The notes: generated from the sequence alone by a model not told the origin. A stretch of DNA of 64,000 nucleotides from Litorimonas sp963972195 (GCA_963972195.1 CAXATH010000006.1:1-64000), one strand, 5' to 3'. Shown: positions 7,501-16,452, numbered from the stretch's first letter. Made by a program: numbers and translations.

Positions 7501-8529
7501 ATGAAAAAGAGACTGAAGCTGATTTTGCGAATAGTTGCCGCGATTGTAACGGTCGGCAGCCTATACTTTTTCGCACCTTGGAAAGCGGGGCTTTCTTATC
7601 TGTCGCCCTTGCCCGCAACTGTTCAAGAGCAGGTCGACAGCGCGGTTGATAGAGGCATTGACGGTATCATTGTCTACGTTCAAAAAGGCGGCGAGGACGC
7701 CGAATTTTATAGTGCCGGTTGGCATGACAGAGATAAAAAAATTCCGGCAGACCCTGACGCGTTGTTCAAGATCGCCAGTATCGGTAAATTATACAACGCA
7801 TCAGCAGTCGCAAAACTGGTCGCAGATGGCCGGTTATCCCTAGATGAAACGCTCGCCCATTATTTACCCGCACTTGCCGGGCGTATTGAATTCGCGGACC
7901 AGATCACATTGCGAATGCTCGTGCAGCACCGCAGCGGCATACCGAATTTTACAGACCATGAAAATTTCGACTGGGGCAATCATTCTCTGGATGTTTTGGA
8001 GCTCATTTTAGATGCGCCTGCAGATTTTGAGCCAGGCAGCGATTACGCCTACTCGAATACGAACTACCTCTTGCTCGAAAGAATAATGAGCAAGACGTTG
8101 GGCTACAGTCACACAGAATATATTCAGAAAGAAATACTCGCGCCGCTCGGGCTGGAGCGCACCTTTTTCTCTGTAAATGAGGTTGATATGAAGGCGCTGA
8201 TGAGCGGGTATCACGTGGGGTATGACACGGACTTTAAAGATCTCGACCAAGGGTTTGTCGCGACAGCTGAGGATGTTGGAATTTTCTTGAGAGCGTTAAA
8301 TGATGGAAAATTGTTCACGGAAAAGGAGCAGGAAATATACGCTTCAATTTATGAATTCGGGCATACAGGCTGGGTCCTGGGCCATTCAAGTAGAGCGCAT
8401 TATCACGAGGATATAGACACTGTCGTCGTCCAGTTCGTGAATACAACGGGGAATGACACCGTCATTCTAACGGAAGTCATTTACAACCGAATTGTAAAAA
8501 TCCTAAGACAACGGACCGATAAGCCGTAG
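7501..8529 (+). CDS. Serine hydrolase of the class C beta-lactamase/DD-peptidase family
   Basis: 342 residues with an N-terminal membrane anchor or signal (residues 8-26). The three active-site motifs of the penicillin-binding fold are present: SIGK with nucleophile Ser93 and Lys96, YSN at 184-186, and an HTG triad (GHTGWVLG) near residue 288. Family members include carboxypeptidases, esterases and beta-lactamases, and the substrate cannot be told from sequence. It starts 49 bases after the Tae4-like gene on the same strand, and the pair may form a small cell-wall unit. Confidence 0.85.
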   Translation: MKKRLKLILRIVAAIVTVGSLYFFAPWKAGLSYLSPLPATVQEQVDSAVDRGIDGIIVYVQKGGEDAEFYSAGWHDRDKKIPADPDALFKIASIGKLYNASAVAKLVADGRLSLDETLAHYLPALAGRIEFADQITLRMLVQHRSGIPNFTDHENFDWGNHSLDVLELILDAPADFEPGSDYAYSNTNYLLLERIMSKTLGYSHTEYIQKEILAPLGLERTFFSVNEVDMKALMSGYHVGYDTDFKDLDQGFVATAEDVGIFLRALNDGKLFTEKEQEIYASIYEFGHTGWVLGHSSRAHYHEDIDTVVVQFVNTTGNDTVILTEVIYNRIVKILRQRTDKP

Positions 8530-8581
8530 AAATTGTGCCATTTTCTAAATCGGGGTGGGACATTGAAATTGACCCCTGTAA

Positions 8582-8890
8582 TTAGGTTTTAGACTTACCG
8601 TCGATCAATACGGCTTGCTGCCACTTACTTGGTTTCTTGTCGGTTCGATGAATACACCCCGTCCAGCAGCACGGCCGCTTTTTACCTTCGGCTAGCTCTT
8701 CTATCGTCCGCTTTATACGTCTGGCGCGCGTCTTTTGCTGCTTTGCGTCCTCGACCCAGCAAATAAATTCATTGCGCCCTATCGGGGTCAGGTCTTTCCA
8801 CAGACCTGGACACTCTTTTGTTTCCTGCAACGCTTTGCTGAGGTCTTCGGGCAAGTCGTGGACGAGCCCCCCTGGCAGTATGTTTTCCAT
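8582..8890 (-). CDS. YdeI/OmpD-associated family protein
   Basis: 102 residues that match the YdeI/OmdA bacteriocin-protection family: an N-terminal helix (VHDLPEDLSKALQ), WKDLTPIGRNEFICWVEDA, the ARRIKRTIEELAEGKKRPCCW core, and a CIHR motif. Members are small cytoplasmic proteins with unclear biochemical roles, some linked to antimicrobial-peptide resistance. The gene is convergent with the serine hydrolase gene, with 52 bases between the stop codons. Confidence 0.8.
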   Translation of the reverse strand: MENILPGGLVHDLPEDLSKALQETKECPGLWKDLTPIGRNEFICWVEDAKQQKTRARRIKRTIEELAEGKKRPCCWTGCIHRTDKKPSKWQQAVLIDGKSKT

Positions 8891-9118
8891 AGCTTTAATT
8901 TATCCGGTACCGGCACCGGGTCAACCGCCTGCAAAAGGGGGCCCTGTTCGCGCCGGTTTTAGGAAATTATGCTCTATCTCTGGTTATTATTGGCAAATTC
9001 GCATAATATAACCTCTGCAGCCGACATATTGAATATTCTCCGCACGGGGACAATATCATGAGAGATGCGGAGCGCATTGACGCTTAAGACGTTCAAATAA
9101 AAAGAGATAGGAAATTCC

Positions 9119-9538
9119 ATGTCTGCTATTTTACATCTTGCCATTCCTGCCGGCGATCTAAAAACCACGGTAAAATTCTATACCGATATTCTTGGTTGCT
9201 CGCTCGGAAACGGAGAAGAAGGTCGTTGGGTCGACGTCAATTTCTGGGGCAATGAGCTGACGTTACATCAAAGCGAAGAAAAGCTCCCCAATGTCCGTCA
9301 CGACGTTGATATGGGCGCCGTTCTTGTGCCGCATTTCGGCATTCATCTGACGCAGGACGATTTCGACGGCATCAAAGAGCGTATTGCGGAAGCGGGCCTT
9401 GAGTATATTGACGAGCCCTACCGCCGGTTCAAAGGCGACAAATACGAACAGGAAACCTTTTTTATCTCTGACCCGAATAATAATATCCTTGAAATCAAGA
9501 CAATGAAAAACCCCGACCTACTCTTTCCGAAGAAATAG
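9119..9538 (+). CDS. VOC (glyoxalase/bleomycin-resistance/dioxygenase) family protein
   Basis: 139 residues with two beta-alpha-beta-beta-beta modules typical of vicinal oxygen chelate enzymes: HLAIPAGDLKTTVKFYTDIL at the N-terminus, HFGIHLTQDD in the middle and FFISDPNNNILEIKT at the end. The likely metal ligands (His6, a His in HFGIH, and the Glu of LEIK) are present. The substrate is unknown. ATG at 9119 has a modest SD (AGGA). The gene stands alone. Confidence 0.85.
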   Translation: MSAILHLAIPAGDLKTTVKFYTDILGCSLGNGEEGRWVDVNFWGNELTLHQSEEKLPNVRHDVDMGAVLVPHFGIHLTQDDFDGIKERIAEAGLEYIDEPYRRFKGDKYEQETFFISDPNNNILEIKTMKNPDLLFPKK

Positions 9539-9625
9539 TCAGCTGATTTGGCTGGCAAATGTGGGAAAGCCGGTCTTCAGCTCCACTTGTGTTGAAGTCT
9601 AACCTCTGACGCCTATAGTCGTGTC

Positions 9626-10144
9626 ATGAAGAAAACAGAAATCCTCCCATCAAACTTTCTTAAATCCACTTTGCTCGTGGGGTTTCTGATGGGAGCGACG
9701 GCCTGCTCTGCTTCCGACACATCAGCGCTTGAGTTTTATGCCGTCTATCAAGACGCTAACGGAGAGACGATTTCCATCGAAGATAGCTCGCTTGAGTTGC
9801 CCGATAATGTAGAATTTTTCGGGAATAGAAGTGGGGATGGCGAGGGCTTATATGTCATATCCCCGCCTGCCATTGATGAAAGCTGTCTTGCCGATATTTG
9901 GGCGGGTGAACACCCTCAGGCCGAGTATCCTATATTGGAGTTCAAATTTACGGAAAGCTGTGCCGAAGAGTTTACCAAGTTCACGGGCGACAATATCGGA
10001 CGACAAATGGCTGTTATCTTGAATGGAGAGTTATTTACCGCCCCTCGAATCAATGGCGCGATCAATGCAGATGGCATGTTTATTGAAGGCGGGTTTGAAT
10101 CGATGGCTGAGGTAGAAGCTTTGGCGGCCTCATTTAAAAATTAA
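9626..10144 (+). CDS. Lipoprotein with a SecD periplasmic (P1 head)-like domain
   Basis: 172-residue predicted lipoprotein (lipobox ATAC, Cys27). The C-terminal half resembles the P1 head subdomain of the translocase subunit SecD: FKFTESCAEEFTKFTGDNIG, QMAVILNGELFTAPRI and MFIEGGFESMAEVEALA follow the SecD order. No membrane segments of SecD are present, so this is a free-standing domain held at the membrane by lipid. Function unknown; an accessory role in secretion is possible but speculative. Two Cys in the mature part may form a disulfide. It sits alone between the VOC gene and a convergent DUF1287 gene. Confidence 0.65.
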   Translation: MKKTEILPSNFLKSTLLVGFLMGATACSASDTSALEFYAVYQDANGETISIEDSSLELPDNVEFFGNRSGDGEGLYVISPPAIDESCLADIWAGEHPQAEYPILEFKFTESCAEEFTKFTGDNIGRQMAVILNGELFTAPRINGAINADGMFIEGGFESMAEVEALAASFKN

Positions 10145-10198
10145 AAAGACTGTCGATATCCATAATCGGGATAATCAACTGTAACATATTTCCCCAAC

Positions 10199-10786
10199 TC
10201 AATTCGGCACAAACCGGAAATGCCCGTTTATATCGGTATTGAATAGCAAATCATCTTCAACCGGACCTTGCCCGATATTATGGATCACGAGCGGCGTGCC
10301 CCAGTCCGACTTTTTATCAGAGATAATCCCGATATGCGGCAGGCGTCCACCGAGGCGCCAGCTGACGATATCGCCCGGCAGGTAATCTTCGGCATTTTTC
10401 GTGATGGGGAGCTCCGCGCCCTGACGTTTCAGAAAGGTTTCCAGATTTGGCACGCGGCGGTGGTCAATATTCTTATCTGCGCGTTTGAGGCCCCAATTTT
10501 TGGGGTAAGCACTAAAGTTCCGCTTCATATCCTCATGCACCGCCTGCTGAAAATCAAACCCGAGGGCCTCACGATAGGTTCGGATAATCACATCGGTGCA
10601 GACGCCTGTATCAGCCGGGACGTCTCCGCCCGGATAGGCCAGCACGACATATTTCGGGTCATATCGCACATCTGATTGCGTTCGCTCCCGCGCGGCGAGA
10701 ACGATTTCACCGGGCGAAGCAAAAGCGAGCGTAAAGTCCGCCGCCGCGAACAAACAGAGACATAGGAATGATATTATGTACCGCAT
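10199..10786 (-). CDS. DUF1287 secreted protein, NlpC/P60-like
   Basis: 195 residues with an N-terminal signal peptide (cleavage about residue 23). It carries the signature of the DUF1287 family: YPGGDVPADTGVCTDVIIR with Cys63, NIDHRRVPNLETFLKRQ, and PHIGIIS. The Cys, His and fold logic place these proteins near papain-like NlpC/P60 wall hydrolases, so a periplasmic amidase role is plausible. Length is normal. It is a single gene, convergent with the SecD-like lipoprotein gene. Confidence 0.85.
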   Translation of the reverse strand: MRYIISFLCLCLFAAADFTLAFASPGEIVLAARERTQSDVRYDPKYVVLAYPGGDVPADTGVCTDVIIRTYREALGFDFQQAVHEDMKRNFSAYPKNWGLKRADKNIDHRRVPNLETFLKRQGAELPITKNAEDYLPGDIVSWRLGGRLPHIGIISDKKSDWGTPLVIHNIGQGPVEDDLLFNTDINGHFRFVPN

Positions 10787-10960
10787 AGGGACTGATAATT
10801 ATGCGAAATCGGTTAACCAAGCGATAAACCCATTACGATTCAGTCACGACGAAAACGCAACCCCGCATTCTTGAATATTAGAGAAACAGGTGATTTCATC
10901 GCTAAGGTTTTCTATAGCAGGCGCATAAAAAGAATATTTCTAAAATAGAGAGACGCGCTA

Positions 10961-11743
10961 ATGGGGAAAACAGCCTTTGTCAGAGTTGAGAAAAACGGCG
11001 CGGTCACGACCCTTATTCTAAACCGTCCGGAAAAGCGCAATGCGGTGGACGGGCCTATGGCTTTAGCGCTGCGAGAGGCTTTCCAAGCGTTCGAAGCGGA
11101 TGATAGCCAGCATGTTGCGGTGCTTTGGGGCGCGGAAGGCACATTCTGCTCTGGTGCGGACCTCAGCGCGCTGGAAGATAATGCCCGTGCCCATGAATTG
11201 GACCCCGATGGCGGCGGCGCAGGCCCAATGGGGCCGACCCGCCTGGCCTTGTCGAAACCGCTTATCGCTGCCGTGTCTGGGTATGCGGTGGCCGGAGGGC
11301 TGGAATTGGCGCTTCTGGCGGATATGCGAGTGGCCGAGGAGAGCTCTATTTTTGGCATTTTCTGCCGCCGCTGGGGCGTGCCTCTGATTGATGGCGGCAC
11401 AGTTCGGCTGCCGCGCGTGGTCGGCATGGGGCGCGCTATGGATATGATTTTGACGGGCCGTCCCGTAAAGGCAGAGGAAGCGCTTTCGATGGGTCTCGCC
11501 AACCGGATCGTCCCAGACGGAACGTCTCGCGAGGCCGCCGAGACTCTAGCCCGGGAGATTGCCGAGTTTCCGCAAGAGTGCATGAGGGCAGACCGCCGCT
11601 CGGCCTATGCTCAATGGGATATGCCGCTGGCTGACGCGCTGCGCCAAGAGGGCAGAGACGGCGCGCCGATTGTTGCCGCAGAGGGGCGCTCCGGCGCGAA
11701 GCGTTTTGTCGGCGGCGAAGGCCGACACGGAAAATTCGAATAA
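10961..11743 (+). CDS. Crotonase (enoyl-CoA hydratase/isomerase) family protein
   Basis: 260-residue crotonase. CoA-binding and oxyanion-hole segments are present: NRPEKRNAVD, TFCSGADLSALE and AAVSGYAVAGGLELALLADM. The two acids that catalyse hydration in classical enoyl-CoA hydratase are not conserved. The first region reads FGIFCRRWGVPLIDGG, and the second acid position is Asp in AMDMILTG. It may therefore catalyse another crotonase reaction or have relaxed activity. The acyl-CoA ligase gene follows after 49 bases on the same strand, suggesting a joint fatty- or aromatic-acid pathway. Confidence 0.85.
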   Translation: MGKTAFVRVEKNGAVTTLILNRPEKRNAVDGPMALALREAFQAFEADDSQHVAVLWGAEGTFCSGADLSALEDNARAHELDPDGGGAGPMGPTRLALSKPLIAAVSGYAVAGGLELALLADMRVAEESSIFGIFCRRWGVPLIDGGTVRLPRVVGMGRAMDMILTGRPVKAEEALSMGLANRIVPDGTSREAAETLAREIAEFPQECMRADRRSAYAQWDMPLADALRQEGRDGAPIVAAEGRSGAKRFVGGEGRHGKFE

Positions 11744-11792
11744 GCCCCTCTCGGATAAAAGAGCCTCTTGGATAAACAGAAAGAACATTCCT

Positions 11793-13325
11793 ATGACCCA
11801 GACCGGACCCCTTTGTCTTGAGCTTATCGAACGCGGCGCCGCCGCAAATGCCGATCGAGTGGCTGTCATATTTGGCGAGGAGCAGCTTAGCTTTGGGCAG
11901 GTCAATGTGCAGGCAAACCGCCTTGCCAACGCCTTGCAGGGACTTGGCGCCCTCCCCGGAACCCGCATTGCGCTTCTGGTCAATAACGGACTGCTGAGCG
12001 TGCCTCTCGATTTTGCCTGCGTCAAAGCAGGTCTCAACCGCGTTCCGCTAAACTCACGTCTGTCTCTGGAGGAACAGGCGCGTATGATAGAGGAAGCCGA
12101 CTGCCAGTTTTTAATATTCGGAGCTGATTTGTCAGATCGGGCAGAGGCTCTGATTGAGAAAGTTTCCAACCTCACGGCATACGGGCTCGGCGAATATTTG
12201 GCAGGCGGGGATGATTTGCTGGCCTTGTCAGAGACAGCATCTCAGACGCCGCCTAAATATGATGCCAATGCGGAGGACGTCATTCTGACGCTCTACACCT
12301 CCGGCACGACAGGAGTTTTGAAAGCGGCGCAGCACACACAGGCCTCTTACGCCGCGATATGCCGGAATATTCTGCTCAACCTTTTTCCGGTGATGGAAAA
12401 CGACAGGATGCTTCACGCGGCGTCGATGATTCATGCCAGCGGAACCTTTGTTCTTCCTTTCTGGGTGCGCGGGGCGTGCAGTATTATTCTGCCTGATTTT
12501 GCGCCCGAGGGTTTTTTGCGGGCCGTTCAAAAATACGAACCCACCGCGATCAATCTTGTCCCGACCATGATGCAGATGTTACTCGAACAGGAAACACTGA
12601 AAGATTATGACCTCTCTTCATTAAAACACATAATATACGGCGCCTCGCCTATGCCGCGCACCGTCATAGAGCGCGCGATTGACCACTTCGGACAGGACAA
12701 GTTCTGGCAGTATTTCGGGCAGACCGAAGCGCCGCTCTGCCTCGCTGTCCTGCGACCCGAAGATCATGTCGGGGATTTATTAGGGGCGTGCGGACGCCCG
12801 GCCCTGGACGTCGAAATACGTCTCGTGGACGAAAAAGGCGAAACCGCCGAAAAAGGCCAGCCCGGCGAAATTCTCGTCCGAACCCCCAGCGCGGCGGCCG
12901 GATATTTTAATGCCCCGGAGCTAACCTCGCAAAGTTTCGACAAAGAAGGCTGGGTACACACCCGCGATATCGGTGTCTTTGATCGGCGCGGCATTCTGCA
13001 TTTGCGCGACCGCACCTCGGATATGATAATTTCAGGCGGGTATAATGTTTACCCGCGGGAAGTCGAATATGCCCTCATGAGCCATTCTGCCGTTCTGGAA
13101 TCCGCTGTTGTCGGCGCTGCGCATGAAAAATGGGTCGAGGCGGTCACGGCTTTTGTTGTTTTGAGAGCCGGAATGGAGGTCAGTGAAAAAGACCTTATTG
13201 CCCATGTCGCTGAGCAAATCGCATCTTACAAGAAGCCGCATAGCGTCATTTTCGCAGATGCCCTGCCGAAGACAGCCGTGGGAAAACTTGACCGAAAGGC
13301 GCTGCGAGCCAAGCTAAAGTCCTAA
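11793..13325 (+). CDS. Class I adenylate-forming acyl-CoA synthetase
   Basis: 510 residues. It activates a carboxylic acid with ATP to an acyl-adenylate and then to the CoA thioester. Seen: the P-loop LTLYTSGTTGVLKAAQHT, the FGQTEAPLC motif, HTRDIGVFDRRGILHLRDR and the C-terminal catalytic Lys segment LPKTAVGKLDRKALRAKL. The frame is open 62 codons further upstream into the crotonase gene, but ATG 11793 begins the conserved start of the family. Substrate chain length is not deducible. Paired with the crotonase gene. Confidence 0.88.
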   Translation: MTQTGPLCLELIERGAAANADRVAVIFGEEQLSFGQVNVQANRLANALQGLGALPGTRIALLVNNGLLSVPLDFACVKAGLNRVPLNSRLSLEEQARMIEEADCQFLIFGADLSDRAEALIEKVSNLTAYGLGEYLAGGDDLLALSETASQTPPKYDANAEDVILTLYTSGTTGVLKAAQHTQASYAAICRNILLNLFPVMENDRMLHAASMIHASGTFVLPFWVRGACSIILPDFAPEGFLRAVQKYEPTAINLVPTMMQMLLEQETLKDYDLSSLKHIIYGASPMPRTVIERAIDHFGQDKFWQYFGQTEAPLCLAVLRPEDHVGDLLGACGRPALDVEIRLVDEKGETAEKGQPGEILVRTPSAAAGYFNAPELTSQSFDKEGWVHTRDIGVFDRRGILHLRDRTSDMIISGGYNVYPREVEYALMSHSAVLESAVVGAAHEKWVEAVTAFVVLRAGMEVSEKDLIAHVAEQIASYKKPHSVIFADALPKTAVGKLDRKALRAKLKS

Positions 13326-13473
13326 ATAAGGCGGTGACTAATTTGGACATATTTTCTGCCTTATTTTGGCCATGAGCCTCTCTGCTTTGTAACGCAACAT
13401 TTTTGGCCCTCTATCCATTTATTCCACAAGCATCACGAAATGGTGCTGGGTTAAAACAGAAAGAGGACTTATT

Positions 13474-14016
13474 ATGACCTATTTGAAAACAACTTCTATC
13501 GCTTTGGCTTTATCTGCCGTAGTCGGCGCATCTGCCGCTTATGCTGGCGACAAAGCTCCAACATTTACTGATCTCGACGCAAATGCCGACGGTCAGGTAA
13601 ATATCACTGAGTTTACAGCGGCTCCAGGAATGGACGCTTACACAACATCAGAGATTACAGCGAAATTTAACGCGATTTCTGAAGGTACAGACACCTTTAA
13701 CGAAGCGCAGTATGAAATTACGCTAGACTCTGCCGGTGACAGCACAGTTCTGACGCCAGAAAATCCATCCGATGTAATGGGCGCTGTTGAAACGGAAGAC
13801 GATTACAATTCTGAGGTCGAAATCGAAACTGATAGCGACATGGAACTAGATTCCGAAATCGCGACACCTGACGAGAGCTATTCGACTGATATCGTTGAGC
13901 CGGACGTCATCACGCCCGATTCAGAAATCGACCCGGACACAACTCTGGATACAGATGCTGATCTGGACACCAATATCGACGCAACTGTCGATACTGAGGA
14001 AGAACCTGAACTCTAA
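13474..14016 (+). CDS. Secreted acidic EF-hand protein
   Basis: 180 residues. A signal peptide (MTYLKTTSIALALSAVVG..AYA) ends near residue 24. One EF-hand loop is complete: DLDANADGQVNITEF at about residues 33-47, with Asp, Asn, Asp and Glu at the calcium-ligand positions. From residue 95 on the protein is low-complexity and very rich in Asp, Glu, Thr and Ser with no basic residues, probably disordered and calcium-binding. Preceded by AGAGGA and followed by a strong terminator. The specific role is unknown. Confidence 0.75.
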   Translation: MTYLKTTSIALALSAVVGASAAYAGDKAPTFTDLDANADGQVNITEFTAAPGMDAYTTSEITAKFNAISEGTDTFNEAQYEITLDSAGDSTVLTPENPSDVMGAVETEDDYNSEVEIETDSDMELDSEIATPDESYSTDIVEPDVITPDSEIDPDTTLDTDADLDTNIDATVDTEEEPEL

Positions 14017-14055
14017 GAGTTTAAAAACTTCCAAGACTAAATCTGTAAAGATTTA

Positions 14056-14090
14056 CCGCCCTGTTTCCCCTACAGGGCGGTTTTTTTTTT
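14056..14090 (+). terminator. Rho-independent terminator after the EF-hand gene
   Basis: CCGCCCTG (14056-14063) pairs with CAGGGCGG (14073-14080), followed by ten T. The T run abuts the stop codon of the convergent ParB-like gene, so the two transcription units are separated by only this hairpin. Confidence 0.93.
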
Positions 14091-14334
14091 ATGCTTTTCT
14101 GGCCTGAACGATATGACCGTCTATCAGGGTTTCGCCGAGAAGTTTCATGGCCTCCACTCGGTGAAGTCCTTCCTGCAAGACATATCGGTCTTTGCCTAAT
14201 CGAACATAAATCGGGCTATGCAGCCCATTTTCAAGAATATCTTCCGCTAGTGGTTCGACCTTCGACTCATCAAACGTCTTTTTTTTGGATGCCGGAACAT
14301 AAATCTTTGCAATCGGTATATCGACAATACGCAT
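14089..14334 (-). CDS. Small ParB/sulfiredoxin-fold protein
   Basis: 81 residues matching the N-terminal ParB/Srx domain: IPIAKIYVPASKKKTFDESK, VEPLAEDILENGLHSPIYVR and YVLQEGLHRVEAMKLLG, the last containing the G-x-HR nucleotide-binding box. There is no DNA-binding or dimerisation domain, so this is not a chromosome-partition ParB. Such single-domain proteins are of unknown function, some being ATP or CTP binders or sulfiredoxin-like. Its stop codon touches the T tract of the terminator of the opposing gene. Confidence 0.75.
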   Translation of the reverse strand: MRIVDIPIAKIYVPASKKKTFDESKVEPLAEDILENGLHSPIYVRLGKDRYVLQEGLHRVEAMKLLGETLIDGHIVQARKA

Positions 14335-14453
14335 GGCACACCTTTTATGTTATTCAGTCGATAGGCTATGATAGGTCTCGATCTTTAACAATCCATAGAA
14401 GACGAAGCCAGAGCGGCGGCCAATTAAAACAATACCGTTAAGGAAACCGGACA

Positions 14454-15137
14454 ATGACTAAATTAGCTTTCAAACCCGCCGTCCCTGTGACCCTACCGAT
14501 TATAGGGCAGGACAGCCGGTTTCCTGTTCGCCGCATCTATTGTGTCGGTAAAAATTATGCCGACCATATCAGCGAAATGGGCGGGGACGGAAAGACAGCC
14601 AAGGCCCAACGCACGGAACCGGTCTTTTTCACAAAAGCGGCGGAAACCCTCGTCGAAAGCGGCCAGAGTATAAAATTTCCGCCCAACACTGCGGATCTTC
14701 ATCACGAGGTCGAATTGGTTGTGGCTATGGGACCAGCGGAAGACGGCAAGGTCGGCATCTATGCCTATGGCGTGGGTATAGATATGACCCGGCGGGATCT
14801 TCAGGCCAGTGCCAAAACCAAAGGCGGCCCTTGGGATCGGGCCAAAAATTTTCACCAATCCGCGCCCTGCTCGGCCCTCACCCCCGCAAGTCAGGTCGAT
14901 CTTTCAAAAGCGCATATAGTTCTCAGAAAAAATGGCGACATCGTTCAGCACGCCGCTTTGAAGGATATGATTTGGTCTGTTGAGGAAATCATTGAACATT
15001 TGAAAAGCGATATGGACCTTCAGCCCGGAGATTTAATCTATACTGGCACGCCCTCCGGGGTTGGCCCTGTCCGGATAGGTGATGAGTTATCCGGCGGCGC
15101 CGAAGGTCTGGAGCGGATTACGGTTCGGTTTATCTAA
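14454..15137 (+). CDS. Fumarylacetoacetate hydrolase (FAH) family protein
   Basis: 227 residues. The FAH fold is marked by IYCVGKNYADHISEMG, FFTKAAETLVESG, the metal-binding HHEVELVVAMG and the C-terminal DLIYTGTPSGVGPVRIGDE. Close relatives hydrolyse or decarboxylate small acyl-pyruvates or oxaloacetate. Length is that of the short FAHD1-like class. It starts with ATG after an AAGGAAA SD and stands alone; the substrate is not deducible. Confidence 0.9.
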   Translation: MTKLAFKPAVPVTLPIIGQDSRFPVRRIYCVGKNYADHISEMGGDGKTAKAQRTEPVFFTKAAETLVESGQSIKFPPNTADLHHEVELVVAMGPAEDGKVGIYAYGVGIDMTRRDLQASAKTKGGPWDRAKNFHQSAPCSALTPASQVDLSKAHIVLRKNGDIVQHAALKDMIWSVEEIIEHLKSDMDLQPGDLIYTGTPSGVGPVRIGDELSGGAEGLERITVRFI

Positions 15138-15161
15138 TCCGCACAGCCTTCTAATTGCCAC

Positions 15162-15656
15162 CTACTGGAAAACCTCGGGCTGGATATTGGCCTGAATATC
15201 CCGCGCATCATAAACATCGGGCGTGTCCTGAGGTGTGTTGGTCAGTTTGATTTCAATTGAATTTGTAATTTTTTGGCCGCTGAATGCCCGCCCCAAATCG
15301 TTCAGGGAAATCCCCACGCCAACAGATGTGCCGCTGCCGTAATAGCCGCGCCCGCTGCTAACGCCAACGCTGGTGGACGTTCTTGAAGGGCGCTCCCCGC
15401 TATAGGTTTCACCGCCTAAAATCCGAAAATGCGTGTAGCCTTCCGCTAGAGCAATCTCGGCGGCCCGAAGCAGGGCATAATCCTGTGCTTCCTCGGCTGA
15501 CCTTCCTGTGTAATTTACCCGAAAACGGTCACTTTCGATTTGCGTATTTTGAAAACCCAAACTGTCAGATTTCGCTGCCGGACCATAAGCCGAGGGGCCT
15601 GTGGCACAAGCCGCCAGAGTTAATGCCGTAAAAGTAGTAAGAATAAGCTTTTTCAT
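15162..15656 (-). CDS. CC0125/CC1285-family lipoprotein
   Basis: 164-residue predicted lipoprotein (MKKLILTTFTALTLAAC, Cys17). The FRVNYTGRSAEEAQDYALLR segment followed by GYTHFRIL matches a family first annotated in Caulobacter (CC0125/CC1285). A Ser/Gly-rich stretch lies near residues 93-115, and the end is a beta-rich segment (NSIEIKLTN). Function unknown, probably an envelope protein. It stands alone, convergent with the FAH gene. Confidence 0.75.
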   Translation of the reverse strand: MKKLILTTFTALTLAACATGPSAYGPAAKSDSLGFQNTQIESDRFRVNYTGRSAEEAQDYALLRAAEIALAEGYTHFRILGGETYSGERPSRTSTSVGVSSGRGYYGSGTSVGVGISLNDLGRAFSGQKITNSIEIKLTNTPQDTPDVYDARDIQANIQPEVFQ

Positions 15657-15990
15657 ATGTCACGTCCTGACCGAAGTAATCTGAATGAAACTGTCACCTT
15701 TCCAGTTTATGAAAGCGCAGATGACTATTTCCTGAATAATTTATATAACGCACATCCTGAAAATGAGTTCACAATTGCTATTTTTGCACAACCTTGGATA
15801 TTTTCACCCCGGCTGAATCTTGTAAATCTGGTCAGCCGTGACGGCTATAATTTCTAATCGGCAGTGATATAACAAAATAATTATCTACCGATCAAAATCA
15901 AAGCGCATTAAAATTCTAATAATCGCTCTGTTTAACTGTGAATCCGAGAAGCAGACTGGTCATTTTCGGTGAAGCCGATAATCTTAACCT
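15657..15990. other. Intergenic stretch upstream of the TerB-like gene
   Basis: Between the start of the CC0125-type lipoprotein gene and the TerB-like gene. A 66-codon plus-strand frame starts at 15657, but it begins next to the lipoprotein start codon, lacks an SD and has no recognisable features. I see no RNA gene or clear promoter. Confidence 0.4.
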
Positions 15991-16416
15991 ATGTCAAACG
16001 GCGATGAAATATCCGGTTTGTTTGAAACCATTGTCGAACTTTTCGCGGTCACCGTTTTGCTCGACGACGCCGAACGGGATTGTGAATTTATCGAATTCAC
16101 CCATGCAAGCCTGGTCAATAATCGCCTTTTACGCCCGGACAATATCGTCTGCCGCGAAACTCTCCTTGTCTGGTTTCAGGAGAATCGAGAGAGAATTCAA
16201 GATACTCTCGCCTCTGAAAGGGCAGAGGAATACAAAGAAAAACTTCTGTCTAAGATTGAAGCGGAGGACGTTCAAAAACGCGTCCTAGGTTCAATTTATG
16301 TTATCGCCGCTTGCGATGATAATCTGGACAGCGTTTCTTGCGAGTTTATTCGTCTTGCCATGACGCTTTGGAATATGGACATGCCAACCGGCAAAGATTT
16401 GGAACCGGTCAGCTAA
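15991..16416 (+). CDS. TerB-like cytoplasmic protein
   Basis: 141-residue all-helical protein. Its second half contains the pattern ACDDNLDSVSCEFIRLAMTLW, like the acidic-helix motif of TerB (tellurite-resistance) and DjlA-type TerB domains, which bind metal ions. The N-terminal part is helical and rich in Glu/Asp. No other ter genes are near, so a tellurite role is not supported. No strong SD is seen before the ATG. Convergent with typA; a hairpin lies between. Confidence 0.6.
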   Translation: MSNGDEISGLFETIVELFAVTVLLDDAERDCEFIEFTHASLVNNRLLRPDNIVCRETLLVWFQENRERIQDTLASERAEEYKEKLLSKIEAEDVQKRVLGSIYVIAACDDNLDSVSCEFIRLAMTLWNMDMPTGKDLEPVS

Positions 16417-16429
16417 TATTGATCGGATT

Positions 16430-16452
16430 GGAAAGCTGAGGATCAGCTTTCC
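16430..16452. repeat. Perfect hairpin at the 3' end of typA
   Basis: GGAAAGCTGA (16430-16439) is the exact complement of TCAGCTTTCC (16443-16452) around a three-base loop. The right arm contains the typA stop codon. No T tract follows on either strand, so it is more likely an mRNA-end stabiliser or a weak bidirectional stop than a full terminator. Confidence 0.6.

Noticed and set aside
8547..8575. Sequence like the end of an insertion element (GGGGTGGGACATTG ... GACCCC)
   Set aside because: Only short inverted ends and no transposase or second end within the window.
10805..10835. TTAACCAAGCG (also near 60787), CtrA-like half sites
   Set aside because: Single half-sites without the second TTAA at proper spacing; expected by chance at this frequency.
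15657..15857. 66-codon plus-strand ORF
   Set aside because: Starts at the promoter of the divergent lipoprotein gene, no SD, no motif.
15991..16416. Tellurite resistance function
   Set aside because: Only a TerB-like fold; no other ter genes in the window.
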